64,000 bases of DNA, taken from Falciphora oryzae. Lineage: Eukaryota; Ascomycota; Sordariomycetes; Magnaporthales; Magnaporthaceae. The notes below the pieces were generated by a model. It had not been told where the DNA came from. It ran no database searches and saw nothing but the letters and a program-made list of their open reading frames with translations. Below are positions 23,667 to 36,500 of the stretch, one piece after another (within the stretch, counting starts at the first letter, position 1; the number at the start of each line of letters is the position of its first letter). Location: the NCBI GenBank assembly GCA_000733355.1, contig JNVV01000009.1:110886-174885 (forward strand). Direction: 5' to 3'. The position numbers were made by a program, and so were the translations under genes.

Positions 23667-26571
23667 GGTGAAGCTACCCTGAGTACTGCCGCTCAGACGG
23701 ATCTACTTGACATAAACGACCGACAAGAAGACTAGTTGAGTGGGCAGCAAAAGCTCGCGACACTCGAGACCAGCAGGGCCGGGTCTGAGGGGGAGCTGAA
23801 ATCCCGCGCAGACCTCTTTAAAAGGGAGCCCAAAGAAAGCGGCGCAGCACCAGCCCAGTCACCAAGTCACCCACCTTCCTGTCCTCGCCGCCATCGCCCG
23901 AAACCCCTGCCAACGACCCATTTCTTTCTGACCGTACTCGCCACCCACCATCTGCCGACGTCGTTCTAGGCCGGGACGGGCTGCCATCTACCATGCGCCG
24001 GTGGCTGGCATCTGTACCCGAACAGCAGGAGGGGTATATCAGATGGTCGTGGGAGGGCCGAGTGATGGTGGTACAAGCCCTGCATGGGCCGCTACCCTCC
24101 TCCAAAGACTGGGAGCTAGCCCGCTTGAGGTGGTGGTGGAAGGGGATCCAGTAACGGCGGCTCAGGGCCAGCCCCAATGGAAGCTGCTCGTGATCACGCG
24201 ATGGGAACAGTCAATGCATGCTCTGCCGGCCGCACGGGGCGGCCCATAGGAGAGCAAAGCCCGAACAGCACCAGGTCGTGCTGCATGCCTAGAACCAGGG
24301 ATAGCATCAAGTATACCTGTTGTGTTCCAGGAAAACCGGAACAGAGTAAATTGGACGTGAATGTTGGCGCGAAGAGGTTGACGTGGTGGCGAAACCCGTA
24401 TCGGCACCACCTCTTCGGCGCACTCCGCCCAAGTCCGGGATCGCGGCCGCCCAGGGGTGGATTTTGGCTGAAGACGACATGGAAGGAGGGTGAGATATAG
24501 GCACATCTTCCGGATGGCCTTGCATGCGATGCATATTAATCGCCCTCCCACACGTCGCACACACGTCGGCCGTGGTTGGTTTAAGCAAAATACGACTTTT
24601 CCCTCTTCGGCGATATATTGAATGCCATGCAGGTTGGTGTGGCTGACGGACCGTTGCATTGCAGCTTTACAGGCGGCACAGCATGCCTTGACCAGCTTTG
24701 GGGATGGCGCATCCCCAGCCTGACCAGAGCTCGCGGCTTTTTGGACTTGGACACAGCATTGGCAGTGGTCCTACATTGCCCTGACCGCAGGCGCTACTCG
24801 AAGCTCTCAGTGTCTAGCAGGTCCAGAAGCACCACCGAGCGTTGATGTCTTGTCCAATCCAGACGGTTGGGAGTCGAGGGTCATGTTTGTGATGCTGTAG
24901 AAAACGATCCATACGGCCAAAAGAAAGGAGAAAAAAGTTGCAAAAAACGGAAGGTATTCATTGATGCAGCGCAGAAGGGAGCATTGAGGGCAGTATCCAC
25001 CCACCCGCCGCGCGAGGGCCCCTGGGGAAATAGGGCTGATTCAGCTGATGCGTGGACAGCCTGCGTTGTCCCTTGAGGTAACGTATCAATCTGTCAACAA
25101 ACGCCAGCTGGTCGACAAGTTGCGCATGGACCCGCGCTGCTGGAATCGGGGCTGGAAGCTGGCAATTCGCCTAGGCGCCGCCGCGTGACGTTGGACGCTT
25201 CGAGAAGACTGGGATCGCAAAGCGCCACCAGTCCAGTCGTGATTGCTGGTCGCAGGGCGTGTATTGAGTCTTTGACTTCAGAAGGCTTCATTCCTGGGGC
25301 CATCACACCGCCTTGGTATGTAGACCTCGAGCTCGACCTCACCAACACACCTAGGTCGTCTCCTCGGAAGCGCCTCAGCACCGCCCCTCAGTACCGGTAT
25401 CTGCAGCATCTTGCCCGTGTCCCTCTACCACACCTGGACCTTTCTCTGACGTGGTCGATGCGCTTCCTCCCGACACGTTATCGCTCGATCCTACCAGCCG
25501 CCTAGGTCCCCAACTCGCTTTCCACTCGATCCGCCTTCCGTTGGTGTAGACAGGTGGATTCTGGAGATCTGAGAAGTATGGCCGCGGCCCATTGTCCATC
25601 TTTTGAAACTTTTAGTACACGCTAGATACCATCGGATCCGATCTCTTGTGCCTCTGAATCGAGCATGTACCGTTTTTCTTGACTACCATGTGTATTGGCC
25701 GCTTCGTGCTCCGGTCTACCTCGCCCCGAAGTTGCTCGCTGCATCCATCGAGGAAGACGTCGAAACGGATGAATGCGGTGGGCCCCCCCCAGCAGCTCGA
25801 CCATATTCAGCTTAACTCTGGCGCCGTTTGCGCGGTCGATCCGTCACAGCAACGTGCTGACGAACTTGGCAACGAGAGCTTCTGCCCAGGCTACAGCATC
25901 TACATCACGCCGGCTGTCTAGGGAGAATTTGGATTCGTAAAGACATCGCACGGTAAGATCCGTCTCCAGTGCGCTTTTAGTTGCGTCGGAAATGTCAACT
26001 TTCATGTCGAATGGCACGGTAGCGGCAGCAGTTGTAGTCGTGGTGGTGGGCTCCGCGGCTGTGGCCAAGGAGTTGGCCTGGTGGCGATGCCGCAAAATGT
26101 GGGGTTTTATGCGAAGACTTTCTTAGAGAAGAGCTGGAGCCCCGTCACAGAAGTAGACAGCGCATCCCGTTCTGATGGCATGCTTGAAATCGCGCACCCG
26201 CGACGCGGAAAGCAGCACAGGTAACACCCACACTCGTCAGCTGTGGTCACGTCACCCAGGTGCGCCTTGGATACCGGGGACACTTGATGCTGCTCAACCC
26301 CGAGTCGCCAACTACCATCGGCCGTATTGGCTGCCTGTTGTCACCTGATAGATCACGGTAGCGCCGGATTCGATCTTGAATGAAGAGGGCCCGCTGTCGT
26401 CGGGATGTGATGCTTTGTGGGTTGGGTTCACCTACGGGGTGTAGTGCTTGGAGTGATATCGCCGACCATAACCCGCTCTACGCAGATGGGAAGCCTAAAA
26501 TGGTCTGTATTCTAGGTCGACTAACATCGCACATCCGATGCAAGTCACGTCAAGTCCATGACGAACCGTTG
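23667..26571. other. Gene-poor region
   Basis: About 2.9 kb with no convincing gene. The minus-strand frame 26095-25844 (84 codons, Thr-rich start) is the only one with a protein-like look but has no family features. The segment from about 26258 on is the first unit of the tandem duplication described below. Confidence 0.5.
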
Positions 26572-26608
26572 NNNNNNNNNNNNNNNNNNNNNNNNNNNNN
26601 NNNNNNNN
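26572..26608. other. Assembly gap (37 N)
   Basis: A run of 37 undetermined bases just upstream of the first Cys-rich duplicate. It falls inside a diverged direct repeat, which may be why the assembly failed there. Confidence 0.99.
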
Positions 26609-26753
26609 GAGTCTGCCATCTTCAAATGCATTCTTCCATTCCTTCTCCCCATCACATCTGCAAATGCACCCGCAGAGCCGCAGATACTTTTCCAACACCA
26701 GCAACAATTGCATAGCCCATAAAGCAGCCATCTTCCAAGGTTCAATGTTGACC

Positions 26754-27149
26754 ATGTGCGTTTGGAGGCACACCGTATGTCCTCGGTGTAACGGCATGGT
26801 AACCACTCACGTCGAACGCTGCTCCGGGATACCAGAAGGGCAAAGCGGACACGACATCAGTTCGACTAACTCGGTCAACACTCAAAGCGGAGAGGAATGT
26901 GAGGCGTGCGTTGGCCGAGACTCTGGGTACTCGAGTGTCGAATCTGGCGGCTCTAGTTCTGGGGTTTCGATGCCGCCAGCTCCGAGTCTGGCGGTTCCGC
27001 AGATCCCAGCCCCAGTGATACAAAGGGTTCCAGCGGCTCCAGCGGCTCCAGCGGTTCTAAATAGTCATAGTTCGGATCCGGCTATCACCATCCGTGCGGT
27101 TTCGAATGGTTACGCCCTGCTGGAGGCTGCTGCTACAATGCCTACGTGA
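26754..27149 (+). CDS. Small Cys-rich protein, duplicate 1
   Basis: 131 codons as read, starting MCVWRHTVCPRC. Cys spacing (MC..CPRC..C..CEAC) matches duplicate 2 and suggests a zinc-ribbon-like or disulfide module; no signal peptide is evident. After residue 70 the frame becomes Pro/Ala-rich, whereas duplicate 2 has Ser/Gly/Glu repeats. One extra G in the run 26961-26964 would restore a Ser/Gly-rich C-terminus ending at TAG 27062-27064, so the annotated C-terminus is probably wrong. Similar MC-initiated small Cys-rich proteins are widespread hypothetical proteins in Sordariomycetes. Function unknown. The start was chosen by alignment with duplicate 2. Confidence 0.5.
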   Translation: MCVWRHTVCPRCNGMVTTHVERCSGIPEGQSGHDISSTNSVNTQSGEECEACVGRDSGYSSVESGGSSSGVSMPPAPSLAVPQIPAPVIQRVPAAPAAPAVLNSHSSDPAITIRAVSNGYALLEAAATMPT

Positions 27150-27492
27150 CGTCGAAGCTAGAGCGGGAGTGGGCGTGGTGTTACCCCGGTGCGCCTTGTA
27201 TAACGGGGGACGCTCGATACTGTTTAACCATCCTCGGTCACTCGAACTATCGCTCTAAATAGGTGTCATAGCCCATGTCCATAGACCGACCTCACCTACC
27301 GAGCATCGAGTCACATCAAGTCCATGACGGGATGTCCATCACGAACCCATCCACGAGGGGCGTTGTGGCACATAAATTTTGTATTTGTTCTCCCAATGAT
27401 GCTCAAATCCCCGGAAAACTGTGGAAATTGTTCTGGAATCCATATCGATTGCTCAACTTACGGCTCGACTGGGATCTTGCGGTCCATTGAAA

Positions 27493-27804
27493 ATGTGCAC
27501 CTACAGGTCCACCATCTGTCCTTTGTGCAGCAGTGAAATGTCTACGGACCTCGAACGGTGTGCCGAGAGGCCTGTAGGGCAAGACCCACACGAAATGACT
27601 CCCGAAAACTCGGTTGACGTCCACGCCGCCGAGGAGTGTGACGATTGTGATCTTCTGAGTGTTGGGGATCCGAGCTCTGACGAGTCTGGTGGTTCCCACC
27701 CCGGCGGGTCGGAGTCTGACGGCTCTGAGCATGGTGGCTCCGAGTCTGGCGGTTCCGAATCTGGTGGTTCCGAGTCTGGCGGTTCTGAGGCTGGCGGTTC
27801 TTGA
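27493..27804 (+). CDS. Small Cys-rich protein with Ser-Gly-Gly repeats, duplicate 2
   Basis: 103 aa starting MCTYRSTICPLC. Shares with duplicate 1 the CPxC motif, a following Cys about 11 residues on, the block NSV, and a second CxxC (EECDDC). The C-terminal 35 residues are five-residue repeats of the type ESGGS, coded by 15-bp DNA repeats at about 27735-27800, which would be flexible and acidic. No signal peptide or membrane segment. No function is assigned; the paired CxxC motifs make metal binding possible. Conservation of Cys positions between two diverged DNA copies is the main evidence that it codes. Confidence 0.55.
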   Translation: MCTYRSTICPLCSSEMSTDLERCAERPVGQDPHEMTPENSVDVHAAEECDDCDLLSVGDPSSDESGGSHPGGSESDGSEHGGSESGGSESGGSESGGSEAGGS

Positions 27805-27904
27805 CGTTTCCGTTCTAGTGGTGCCAGCGACTCTGGTGGCTCGAATGAGGTTTCGGATTCAGATGTCACCGGCTTGTTTCGCATGGTGACACGTTGCTGG
27901 AGGC

Positions 27905-29978
27905 TGCGGTTGCAGTGTGAACATCTGAGGACGAGAATCTGGCAGGAACACGAGCGAAACATTCACGACGTAGGGCGGGCGAAAGGGCGCCGTGGTAGCC
28001 ACAACAGAAGACGAGGAGGCATCGACGGCATAGTGGCGAGTGGTCGACATTCTGATACTGCTAAAATAACTGGCGCTTTGACGCCTCGTCTGCTGCCCGG
28101 AAGACGACTCGCGTACGGCTCGCAGAGTGGCCATATCCCGAACGGAATGTTGGAACATGAAGTCTCGAATCCCTCTCGGGCCAGATCTCGGGGTTGGCTG
28201 GCGCCTGACTCGGTCGGATGGAGAGGAGCCCGTTCATCTGCCGGCCCTGGCCAGAAAGTCATTCCCCGCCAGAGAGTCCGTGGGCTTTCTGTCGTGCGGA
28301 GCGGCTGGGCGTCGAGACAAGAGTGACACGCTAGGCACGCGGCCCGCCTACCAAGCTGGAACGCTGCGAAGGGCGCTGCTGTCTGCGTGCGTCCAAGACC
28401 AATGTCGGCGGGCGCATGTCGGATGAGATGGCGCTCGTGCAATGGTGGGCGCTGGCCTGTGGGGTCCGTTGGTCGGGCGTATTTCTCCAGCTTGTTTACC
28501 GCTCAACATGTGGGTCACGTGGAACTGGCCACTCCACAGGCAGCGGGCCGTTGCAAAACAAGCCTCTAGATAGGCCCAGCCAGCTCCCAATCGCCGACGC
28601 GATCCCTTGCTCGTTGGACAAGAGTCTCCAGAAACGGGGACGAGCCCAGCCTTTTGAGCTTTTCCCCCAAGGCTCGACCGGCCCGCTATTATCGACCGCC
28701 ATGCGCCGGTGGAAGAGAGGGCCGACACTCCACGGCCCATGTCCTCCTCCATTGGGCTCTTCGATGTTTACCCTCTCAGGCCATGTGCTGTGGGCACCAG
28801 ACCCGGCCGAAGGATTCGCTCCTAATATCCGTGCTCGCCGTGTAAACCGACAACAATCACTGCCGCTGGTTTGTGGCGGCGACTTCGCCTTACGATGCCG
28901 CACCTCGCTTAGCCATCGCGAGAGCGAGCCAACCACTGGCTCGTCTCAGGTACCGGACTAGCCCAGGCGATAATCATCGCGATCCTCTCCCGACGAGCCG
29001 ACTCCTTGCCCCCTTCCCCGGTTTCGCCGCCGCCGCGGCGCGCTAGCGAACGTCCAAGAAGTCGCGAGGCTCTCGCCGTTCACTCGCCGGAGCATTGCTG
29101 TTCAAGACTGCCGCTGTTATTGTCAGAAAAGTAATCGCTGAGACGCGACATCCTCGTGCCTTCAGTGAGGGATTCTTCTCTACGGTGTACTCCGGAACCT
29201 AACCGAGAGTCGCCACTCCAAGCGGCGGCAAGGTCAGATGATCGACGGGCTGGACGCTCCATTTGCTCGCATCGAACGAGGGACTACAGCGTCCGCCCTC
29301 GTCCCCTTGGCAAATCCCCCTTCCAACCAAGGCTTCGGGAAGTCAGCCTTGGCCTTGCCCTTGGCCTCGTTGGCAATGAATTCCGGCTAAATGGCGTCAG
29401 CATCGCCATTGGCCCGCTGCCCAGCTGCTCCGTACCAAGCGTCTTAGCCTTGCCCTCTCCCGCAAACTCCCCCCTGCGCTGCATCTGGGCGCGTGCTGGG
29501 CGCCCCATCCGCGACCCTGCCGCCTCCCCACCTGTCTTGTGGCTTCTGGCGCGCTTCGTTCAACGGCTCAATGCGTGACAGCCTTGGGCCCTGAATTCAC
29601 CTGGCCGTGCCAACCGTGCCAATCTTCGCGGGGCCCCGTCTGGGCCGCAACCATCGCCGACTCATCCCCGTGGGGCCATGTAGCAGTGGCTCCAGGGCGG
29701 AAGCCACATGCGCAAAGATGGGGTGCATCCTTGGGAACCTTGGTACCTCGGGTAGGTATCCTTCTTCGTTGCTCCGCGTGAGATAAAAAGATCAAGCGAT
29801 CCACCCCCGACGATCCCCTTCGAACCCTTTTTCTCTCTCTCCAGAGGAGCCTTCTTCTCCCACAACATCTCCTGCTGCGGGATCGCCCAGCCATCTGTGT
29901 GGAAGTCTACCACCAGCAGCCACCGCCACTGCCTCCGAACCACTGTTTCTCTCCCTTGCCCCCGGCCACGCAGCCACC
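27905..29978. other. Intergenic region upstream of sugar transporter
   Basis: About 2 kb without a supported gene. The last 200 bp are CT-rich with the usual look of a fungal 5' leader (ending GCAGCCACC before the ATG). Confidence 0.5.
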
Positions 29979-32089
29979 ATGGGGATGTTTGACAAGATCA
30001 AGAAGGCGCCGCAGAACGAGGCTCTGGCACAGGCGCTGGACGAAGCTCCCAAGTTCGAGAGGGTGACCTGGTACAAGGAGCCAGGTCTCCGGTCTCTGGC
30101 CTGGTATGCCTTTATTCTGTCGATTGCGTCGGCCAGTACCGGTTACGATGGGTAAGTGCTTCTGAGCCTGTAAAAATATCTTGTCTTTGGCCAAGCTAAC
30201 GAGTCCATCTTCCCCACCACGACAGAATGCTTCTGAACTCGATCCAGAACTTCGACAGCTGGAACGACAGGTTCGGGATGCAGGGCGAGAACAAGAGCCT
30301 CCTGGGTCTCGTGGTTGCCATGTACCAGATTGGCAGCGTTGCCTCCATCCCACTTGTGTAAGCGACCCCAGCAACTCCTCGGGCGACACATTAGAAAAGC
30401 CAAGGAACACCCGCTGACGAGTCTATCAACAGCCCCCCCGTAACCGATCGCTACGGTCGCAAGTGGCCCATCGTCATTGGCGGCGTTCTTACCACCGTTG
30501 GCGCCGTCATCCAGGGAGTTGCCAACGACCTCGGCGCCCACATGGGCGGTCGTTTCCTGCTCGGCTTTGGCAACTCGTTTTCCCAAATGTGCTCGCCCAT
30601 GCTCCTGACCGAGATCATGCACCCGCAACATCGCGCCCGTCTGACCACTGTGTACAACTGCTTGTGGAATGTCGGCGCCGTCCGTGAGTCTTCCCGCCTG
30701 CCGTCTGCCTCCTACCCGCCCACAGCCTGCTTCAGCATAACTGACAAGGAATAGTTGTCGGTCTCACCGCCTTCGGCACTGAGGCTTACGGCAACGACTG
30801 GTCCTGGCGTATCCCCTGCATTCTCCAGTCTATTCCTTCCATTATTCAGATCCTCGGCATCTACTGTAGGTTGTTCCCCACGGTGTAGTCTTTCCAACCG
30901 CCCGTGTGCTCTAACTAATTGGGGACTGTTTCTACAGGGGTTCCGGAGTCGCCTCGTTATCTCGTTGCGCAGGACAGGAACGAGGAGGCCCTTGCGATGC
31001 TTGCCAAATACCACGGCAACGGAGACGAGAACCACCCTACCGTCCAGTTCGAATATCGTGAAATCTGCGAGACCATCAAGATGGAGCAGGCTGCCAGCAA
31101 GTACAGCAGCTACATGGACTTTGTCAGGACTCCGGGCAACCGCTACCGCCTTCTGGTCCTGTTCACTCTGGCTCTGTTCTCGCAGTGGTCTGGCAACGCC
31201 ATCGTCTCCAACTACAGCGCCATGCTTTACAAGAACGCTGGTATCTCGGATGCCAGGCAACGTCTTGGGGTAAGGGCTTTCTTAAGAACTCTCTACCCAC
31301 AACGGGCACAGTCTGGGCAACGTAGCTGGTCGAGAGTTTTCGATGCTGACTGGCGACATGATACTAGCTGAGCACCGGCAACTCGCTCCTCGCCGTCTTC
31401 GTCTCCGTATCCTGCGCCATGATGGTTGACAGATTCGGTCGTCGCCCCATATTCCTTACAGCTACCGGCGGCATGTTCGGCACCCTGATTCTCTGGACGC
31501 TCTCATGCGCCCTATACGAGACCCAGAACTCGCCCGGTGCCGAGAACGCACTCATCTTCTTCATCTGGGTCTTCGGAATCTTCTACGCCATCGCTTGGTC
31601 GGGCTTGCTGATTGGATACGCCCTCGAGATCTTGCCTTATGTGCTCCGCGCCAAGGGAATGATGATTCTCAACATCACTGTCCAGGTCGCCCTGACCTTC
31701 AACAACTTGGCCAACGCCCCTGCCCTGCAGGCCTTTGGAAGTACCGAGGGCTCCAAGGGCGAGACCTGGGTGAGCTGGCGTCTAACCATACAAAGGTCAA
31801 GCTGGTTGATCACATTTTGCTAACAACACGCCACACCTGGCTACAGAAACTCTACCTCATTTACACCTGCTGGGTCGGCTTCGAGCTCGCCGTCGTCTAC
31901 TGGAAGTACATCGAGACCAAGGGCCCCACGCTCGAGGAGCTCGCAAAGGTCATCGACGGACCCGATGCCGCGCCCGTTTTGGACCTTGCCCAGATCGAGA
32001 AGGAGACCCAGATGGGCCGCAACGAGAGCAACGACGAGAAGCGCGTCGAGGTCCAGGGCACCACCGTCGGCGACGACAAGCGTGTCTAA
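29979..32089 (+). CDS. MFS sugar transporter
   Basis: Plasma-membrane sugar uptake (family knowledge). Seven exons: 29979-30151, 30226-30357, 30433-30683, 30755-30865, 30938-31269, 31368-31769, 31847-32089; all junctions keep the frame and give 547 aa. Sugar-porter motifs are present: DRYGRK after helix 2, PESPRYL after helix 6 (reassembled over intron 4), DRFGRRP after helix 8, and TKGPTLEE near the C-terminus, with about 12 hydrophobic segments. The tail is acidic. The overall style (KYIETKGPTLEELAKVIDG) is closest to the lactose/cellobiose-permease-like branch, but the substrate cannot be read from sequence. It has a Kozak-like start (GCCACCATGG). Confidence 0.93.
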
Positions 32090-33554
32090 GCTTTCTTCTT
32101 GCTGTTGTTTGCCTGGGGCTTCTGACCCGCGTCTCCAAAAGGACAATGGGTTCGATGCTGCTATTACCGCGCTTCGTTTCTTCTGTCTCCCCGCGAAGAG
32201 AAACGTCCCGGTTCTCGAGGCGTCCTCGCTCTTGCACATAGATTAGCCTGTGCTATGTGTGCCGCCGTCTTTTAATCCCCATAGCCACCATCTGCTCACG
32301 GCTCTTTTCTCTCCACCGTGCTCTTTTGTTTAATACAAATATCGACTCCAACCACATGTTGCAAGCTGTCCGTGAATCGGTGCTCAGTTCATGCCGAAAG
32401 AACGACATGTCGAGTAGGTCGTGGACTAAGACTCAGATTGCAACGATTGGACAGCGCCTGCATCTTCTCGACCCAGCCCGCCTCGCTAGATCTCGCATGC
32501 TAGCGGTAGGGGTTACGCGTCCCAATGCTAGATATCAGGCAGACCGCGACGGAGCTGGATTTCTGGGCGTTTTGCTCAGAGGGGGGTCTGCTAGTCTGTC
32601 CCACTCTCCCTCCTACATAGGGCACAGCCTTGGCATTGGGAAGACGCAGGGGCGGGGAACGTCTGTGCCGGGATGTTGACGACGACCACGAAGACGATGT
32701 CGCCTTCTTTCGAAGGTGGCGCCTGTCACAGCCAACGACACCACCTTTTTTTTTTTTTTTTTTTTTTCCCCGCTGAGATACAACAGTTCGCTTCTGTGCT
32801 CGAGCCAGCGCCCGCGACCGTCTGGGCCAGCAGCAGCGAGGATGGGGACGAGTAGGATGACGTTTCCTTTAGCGCTGCCGCTGCCGCTATTCCTATTCAG
32901 TACCAAATTCCCGAAGCGCGCAGGGCTTCAGAAAAGGGCGCGTCTGCACAACGGTCCCGGTTGATGCTGCCGCGGCCTTCGCCCCGAGCTTCCCTGGAAC
33001 GACAAGGCCGACGGCGATGTTGACGACAGCGGTCGGCTATCCGCTCCCACTCGCATTGCCGCTCCCCCCCTCGCCGGCCAGTGTTGCCGTCGGCACCGAC
33101 ACCATCGCAGTACTTGGCTCCCTCTCCGGCCCCGCCCATCACCGCGACACCCCATCCGCACCGGCTCGCAGTGCCCGTGCTGCCTGCGCCCCGTGGCCTC
33201 TGGGGGCTTTCTTGGCCAGTGAGCGTGAGGTGGGAGTCCTACTCGTCTAGAGACAGGATGTGGTGTTGTGGAGTGGTCATGCCTGGACTCGGGTTACAGG
33301 TACTTCTAGTTTTGGGGAATTTAGGACGTTCTCGGAGGCTGGACAGCCACTCAATACCTGGTCTCAGCTGCTCCTGCTTGGTGCCACGTGAGTTTGAGCG
33401 AGGTTGGGTCTGGAGCTCCTCATTGGGCGAACCTGCAGCAAGCTATTGAGGCTGGGAGCTTGCTGGGCGCCAATGTCTCTGCTCCTCGTCAGGCAGCGAC
33501 AATTCTCACGACTCTTCCTCTTCAACCACCCGCGTGGATGAGGAGACTGAGAGA
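32090..33554. other. Intergenic region
   Basis: Sugar transporter 3' UTR followed by the NLR promoter. Contains a 22-base poly-T run. A Ser-rich open stretch in the NLR frame runs from about 33449 to 33554 without an ATG, so an upstream NLR exon may lie here. Confidence 0.45.
32746..32767. repeat. Poly-T tract (22 bases)
   Basis: Uninterrupted run of T about 650 bp past the transporter stop codon. Low-complexity; possibly the A-tail trace of a retroposed sequence on the minus strand, but nothing recognisable is next to it. Confidence 0.9.
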
Positions 33555-36500
33555 ATGCGTCGTACCAAGTTCAAGCAGAAGCTCAAGCAGACGTTCCAGC
33601 CGTGGCGCTCCCAGGGTAACGACAATCCGCCTGGCCCCGCGACTGCCACCGAAGCAGTCAGCAAGGCGTCCTCACCAGACAGGCGCAGCTCGGATACCAC
33701 ACCGACAGATCCCCATGAATCACCAAAATCGCAACCAGTCCGTACCAATGAAAGCGGTCCACCGATCCGCGAGCTCTGGAATCTGGCGTACGAGAATCTC
33801 CGAGAGGAAGATGTAGGCCTCGTCACAGATTACGAAGCTAAGCTCTGCGGGAGCCTAGCTGCTGGTCTCAGCTCGACTCTCGGCTCCAAAGTCGACAGGA
33901 GAATTCGGATGGCGACGATACTCGAGGCCAAAATGAACGAGGTCAACAAGGATACGTGGAAGTTGAGGTTCGGCAGCTCCGAGGTCCAAGTTAAAGACCT
34001 CGCGCAGCCCGTTCTGGGCGTTATCAACAGCGCAAATCAGTACATCACCGATGCCACGAGCGCAAATCCGTATGCGTCCATGGCGTGGGCTGGCGTCAGT
34101 CTGTTACTGCCGGTAAGTCGAGCCGTGAGAAACATCTGCTTATTCTGACTGAATGCTAACAGTCAGTCGATGACTCCAGCTTTTCCTAAACCCTTCAGTG
34201 CAGGGCGCCTCCCTAGCAGCGGGCCTGGAGCACATATCGACCCTCATAGTCCAGAGCCGGATGTGGGAGGACCTCTACGTCCGGCGTTACGAGTCGAATG
34301 CTAGCCAACACGAGTCGTCCCTCCAGTCTCATACTGCATACAAAGACGCATTGGAGAAGCTCTACCGCCAGATCCTGAAGTTTCAGGCTACGAGCTACTG
34401 CTACTACTGCAAACACTCCGCCTTCCGTATTGGGCTGGATATGATCAAGTGGGACAAGTGGGACGCACTGCTCAACAATATTGAAGACCAGGAGCGCGTG
34501 CTTGCTGACTTACACGCCATCTGGCGGGATAAGAAATACGATGAGGAGTGCGAAGAGCTCGAGAAGCGGCACCAGGAGAACGCGCACCTTTGGCAAGCCA
34601 TGGGCACAGACATTTCAAGACTGCGGGAGGCGGTCGGGAAAGTCCAGAAGGACAAGGAGCGCTCTGAACTGCTTGAATGGCTGTGTACGGGTGACCACTC
34701 TGCGATGTACAACGCCGCCCGCGATTTGCACGAGACTGGAACTGGCGACTGGCTGGTGAATGATAGCGAAGGGTTCAAAGTCTGGAAGGAATCTCCGAGC
34801 TCTCTGCTATGGCTTCATGGAAAACGTACGTCCGGTATCTACCGTCTACCCTTGCCGTTCTTCCGCTAACGATTTACAGCTGGCTCTGGGAAATCAATCC
34901 TAAGCTCGTCCGTCATCAAGCACCTGCAGGATCGATGCGAATCCGACCCCGAAACCGCCCTCGCATACTTCTTCTTCAGCTTCAGCGACTCAGAGAAACA
35001 GAGCGTGGCCGTAATGCTCGCGTCTCTTGTCAGGCAGCTCTGCGCCAGCCGGCCTGATACGCCTCAGCCGGTCAAGAGCCTGGGCGAATATAAGAACAAA
35101 GGCGGGCGTCCAGACAACAAGACTCTGGAGACAGCATTGGTGGCTACTGCGCGCGGGTTCTCAGCGGTGTTCGTTGTCATTGATGCTTTAGACGAATGCC
35201 CGACCCTGACCAAGGAGCGGACGAAGCTCCTGAGCAGCCTTCGGCGTATCACTGCCACGATGCCAGACAATTTTCACATCCTCTGCACAAGCCGGCCGGA
35301 GTCAGATATCAAGGCGGAGATGAGCGTCCTCCTATCTCCCCCGCGAAGATACGAGATCAATCTCGCGACGCATCGTAGGGGGCTCGATCACGATATCAGT
35401 CTGTACATCGATACGATGCTCACGTCCGCCGACTACAGCTGCTGGTCCGATAACCTCAAGGCTGACGCGAAAACTGCGCTAATCGAGAAAGCAGATGGCA
35501 TGTACGTAGGTAACGGGAGCGATTCAGACACCGCGCAGCATGGTGCTATCGCTAACAATCGTTCTAGGTTCCGATATGTCGCTTGCCAGTTCGAAATCCT
35601 CAAGGATCTCGCGTCTGATCGGACCATCCGTACGGCGCTCCAAAACTTCCCTGTCGGACTCGACGCGACATACAATAGGCTACTACAGAACATAAATAAG
35701 GATTTCCGAATCCCGGTCATAAGCGCGCTCAAGTGGCTCGTCTCGTCGAACCGTGTGCTCCGACTCGACGAGCTCGCTGAGATCTTCATCATCCGCCCCG
35801 ATTGTGCCGTCCCCATCAATGAGGCGGAGCGGCTACTCGAGCCCCAAGCCTTCCTCAAATATGCATCTAGTCTGGTCGTCACCCAGACTGAACGTTCTTG
35901 GGACCGGGGGCTGGGCGAGATCAAGCTCGTCACGTATGTTCGCCTAGCCCACTTTTCGGTTAAAGAGTATATAACGTCTGCCCGTACTGCCGGGGACCCG
36001 GCCAAGCGCTTTTACTCGTTCAGCGAAGTCGACGCTCACCTGCACATTGCGCATTCGTGCCCCGCTTACCACCTCCACTGCAGCACCATAGACGATCGTG
36101 ACGCCATCAACCTTCGGGTGAGAGACTACGCAGACTGTGGGTGGGCTCTGCATCTTGAGATGGTGCCGCTCGAGGTTTGGTCGGCCAAGGTCGTCCACGC
36201 TGCTGCACGTGCCCTCAGCATCTGGAGCAAGAGCCTGTGCACAACTGTTGAGAAACCACTTTCCGAGAAGGGCGAATCCCATTTCTACCCGCTTAGTGAC
36301 AGATCAGGGGTTCCCGACATGTTGCAGCGGCCGCAGTGCTACACCGCCCGGTTCGGCTTTGTCCAGTTCACCAAGATGCTGCTTTGCGGGGGCCCCGGCA
36401 GCAACATGTATTCGACGCAGGAGGATTTGGATGTCGCCCTCGTCAATGCAGCTTACGGAGGGAGCACTGCGGTCGTCGAGCTCCTCTTAGACATGGGCGC

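Larger units (their letters stand above)
26258..27900 (+). repeat. Diverged tandem duplication of about 0.75-0.9 kb
   Basis: Two units align in order: GGTGCGCCTTG at 26264 and 27189; CAAGTCCATGACG at 26550 and 27318; the small Cys-rich coding regions at 26754 and 27493; and TGCTGGAGGCTGC at 27119 and 27895. The offset between units varies from about 740 to 925 bp, so indels have accumulated (and the N gap adds uncertainty). Divergence is high at DNA level while Cys positions in the encoded proteins are kept. Confidence 0.75.
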
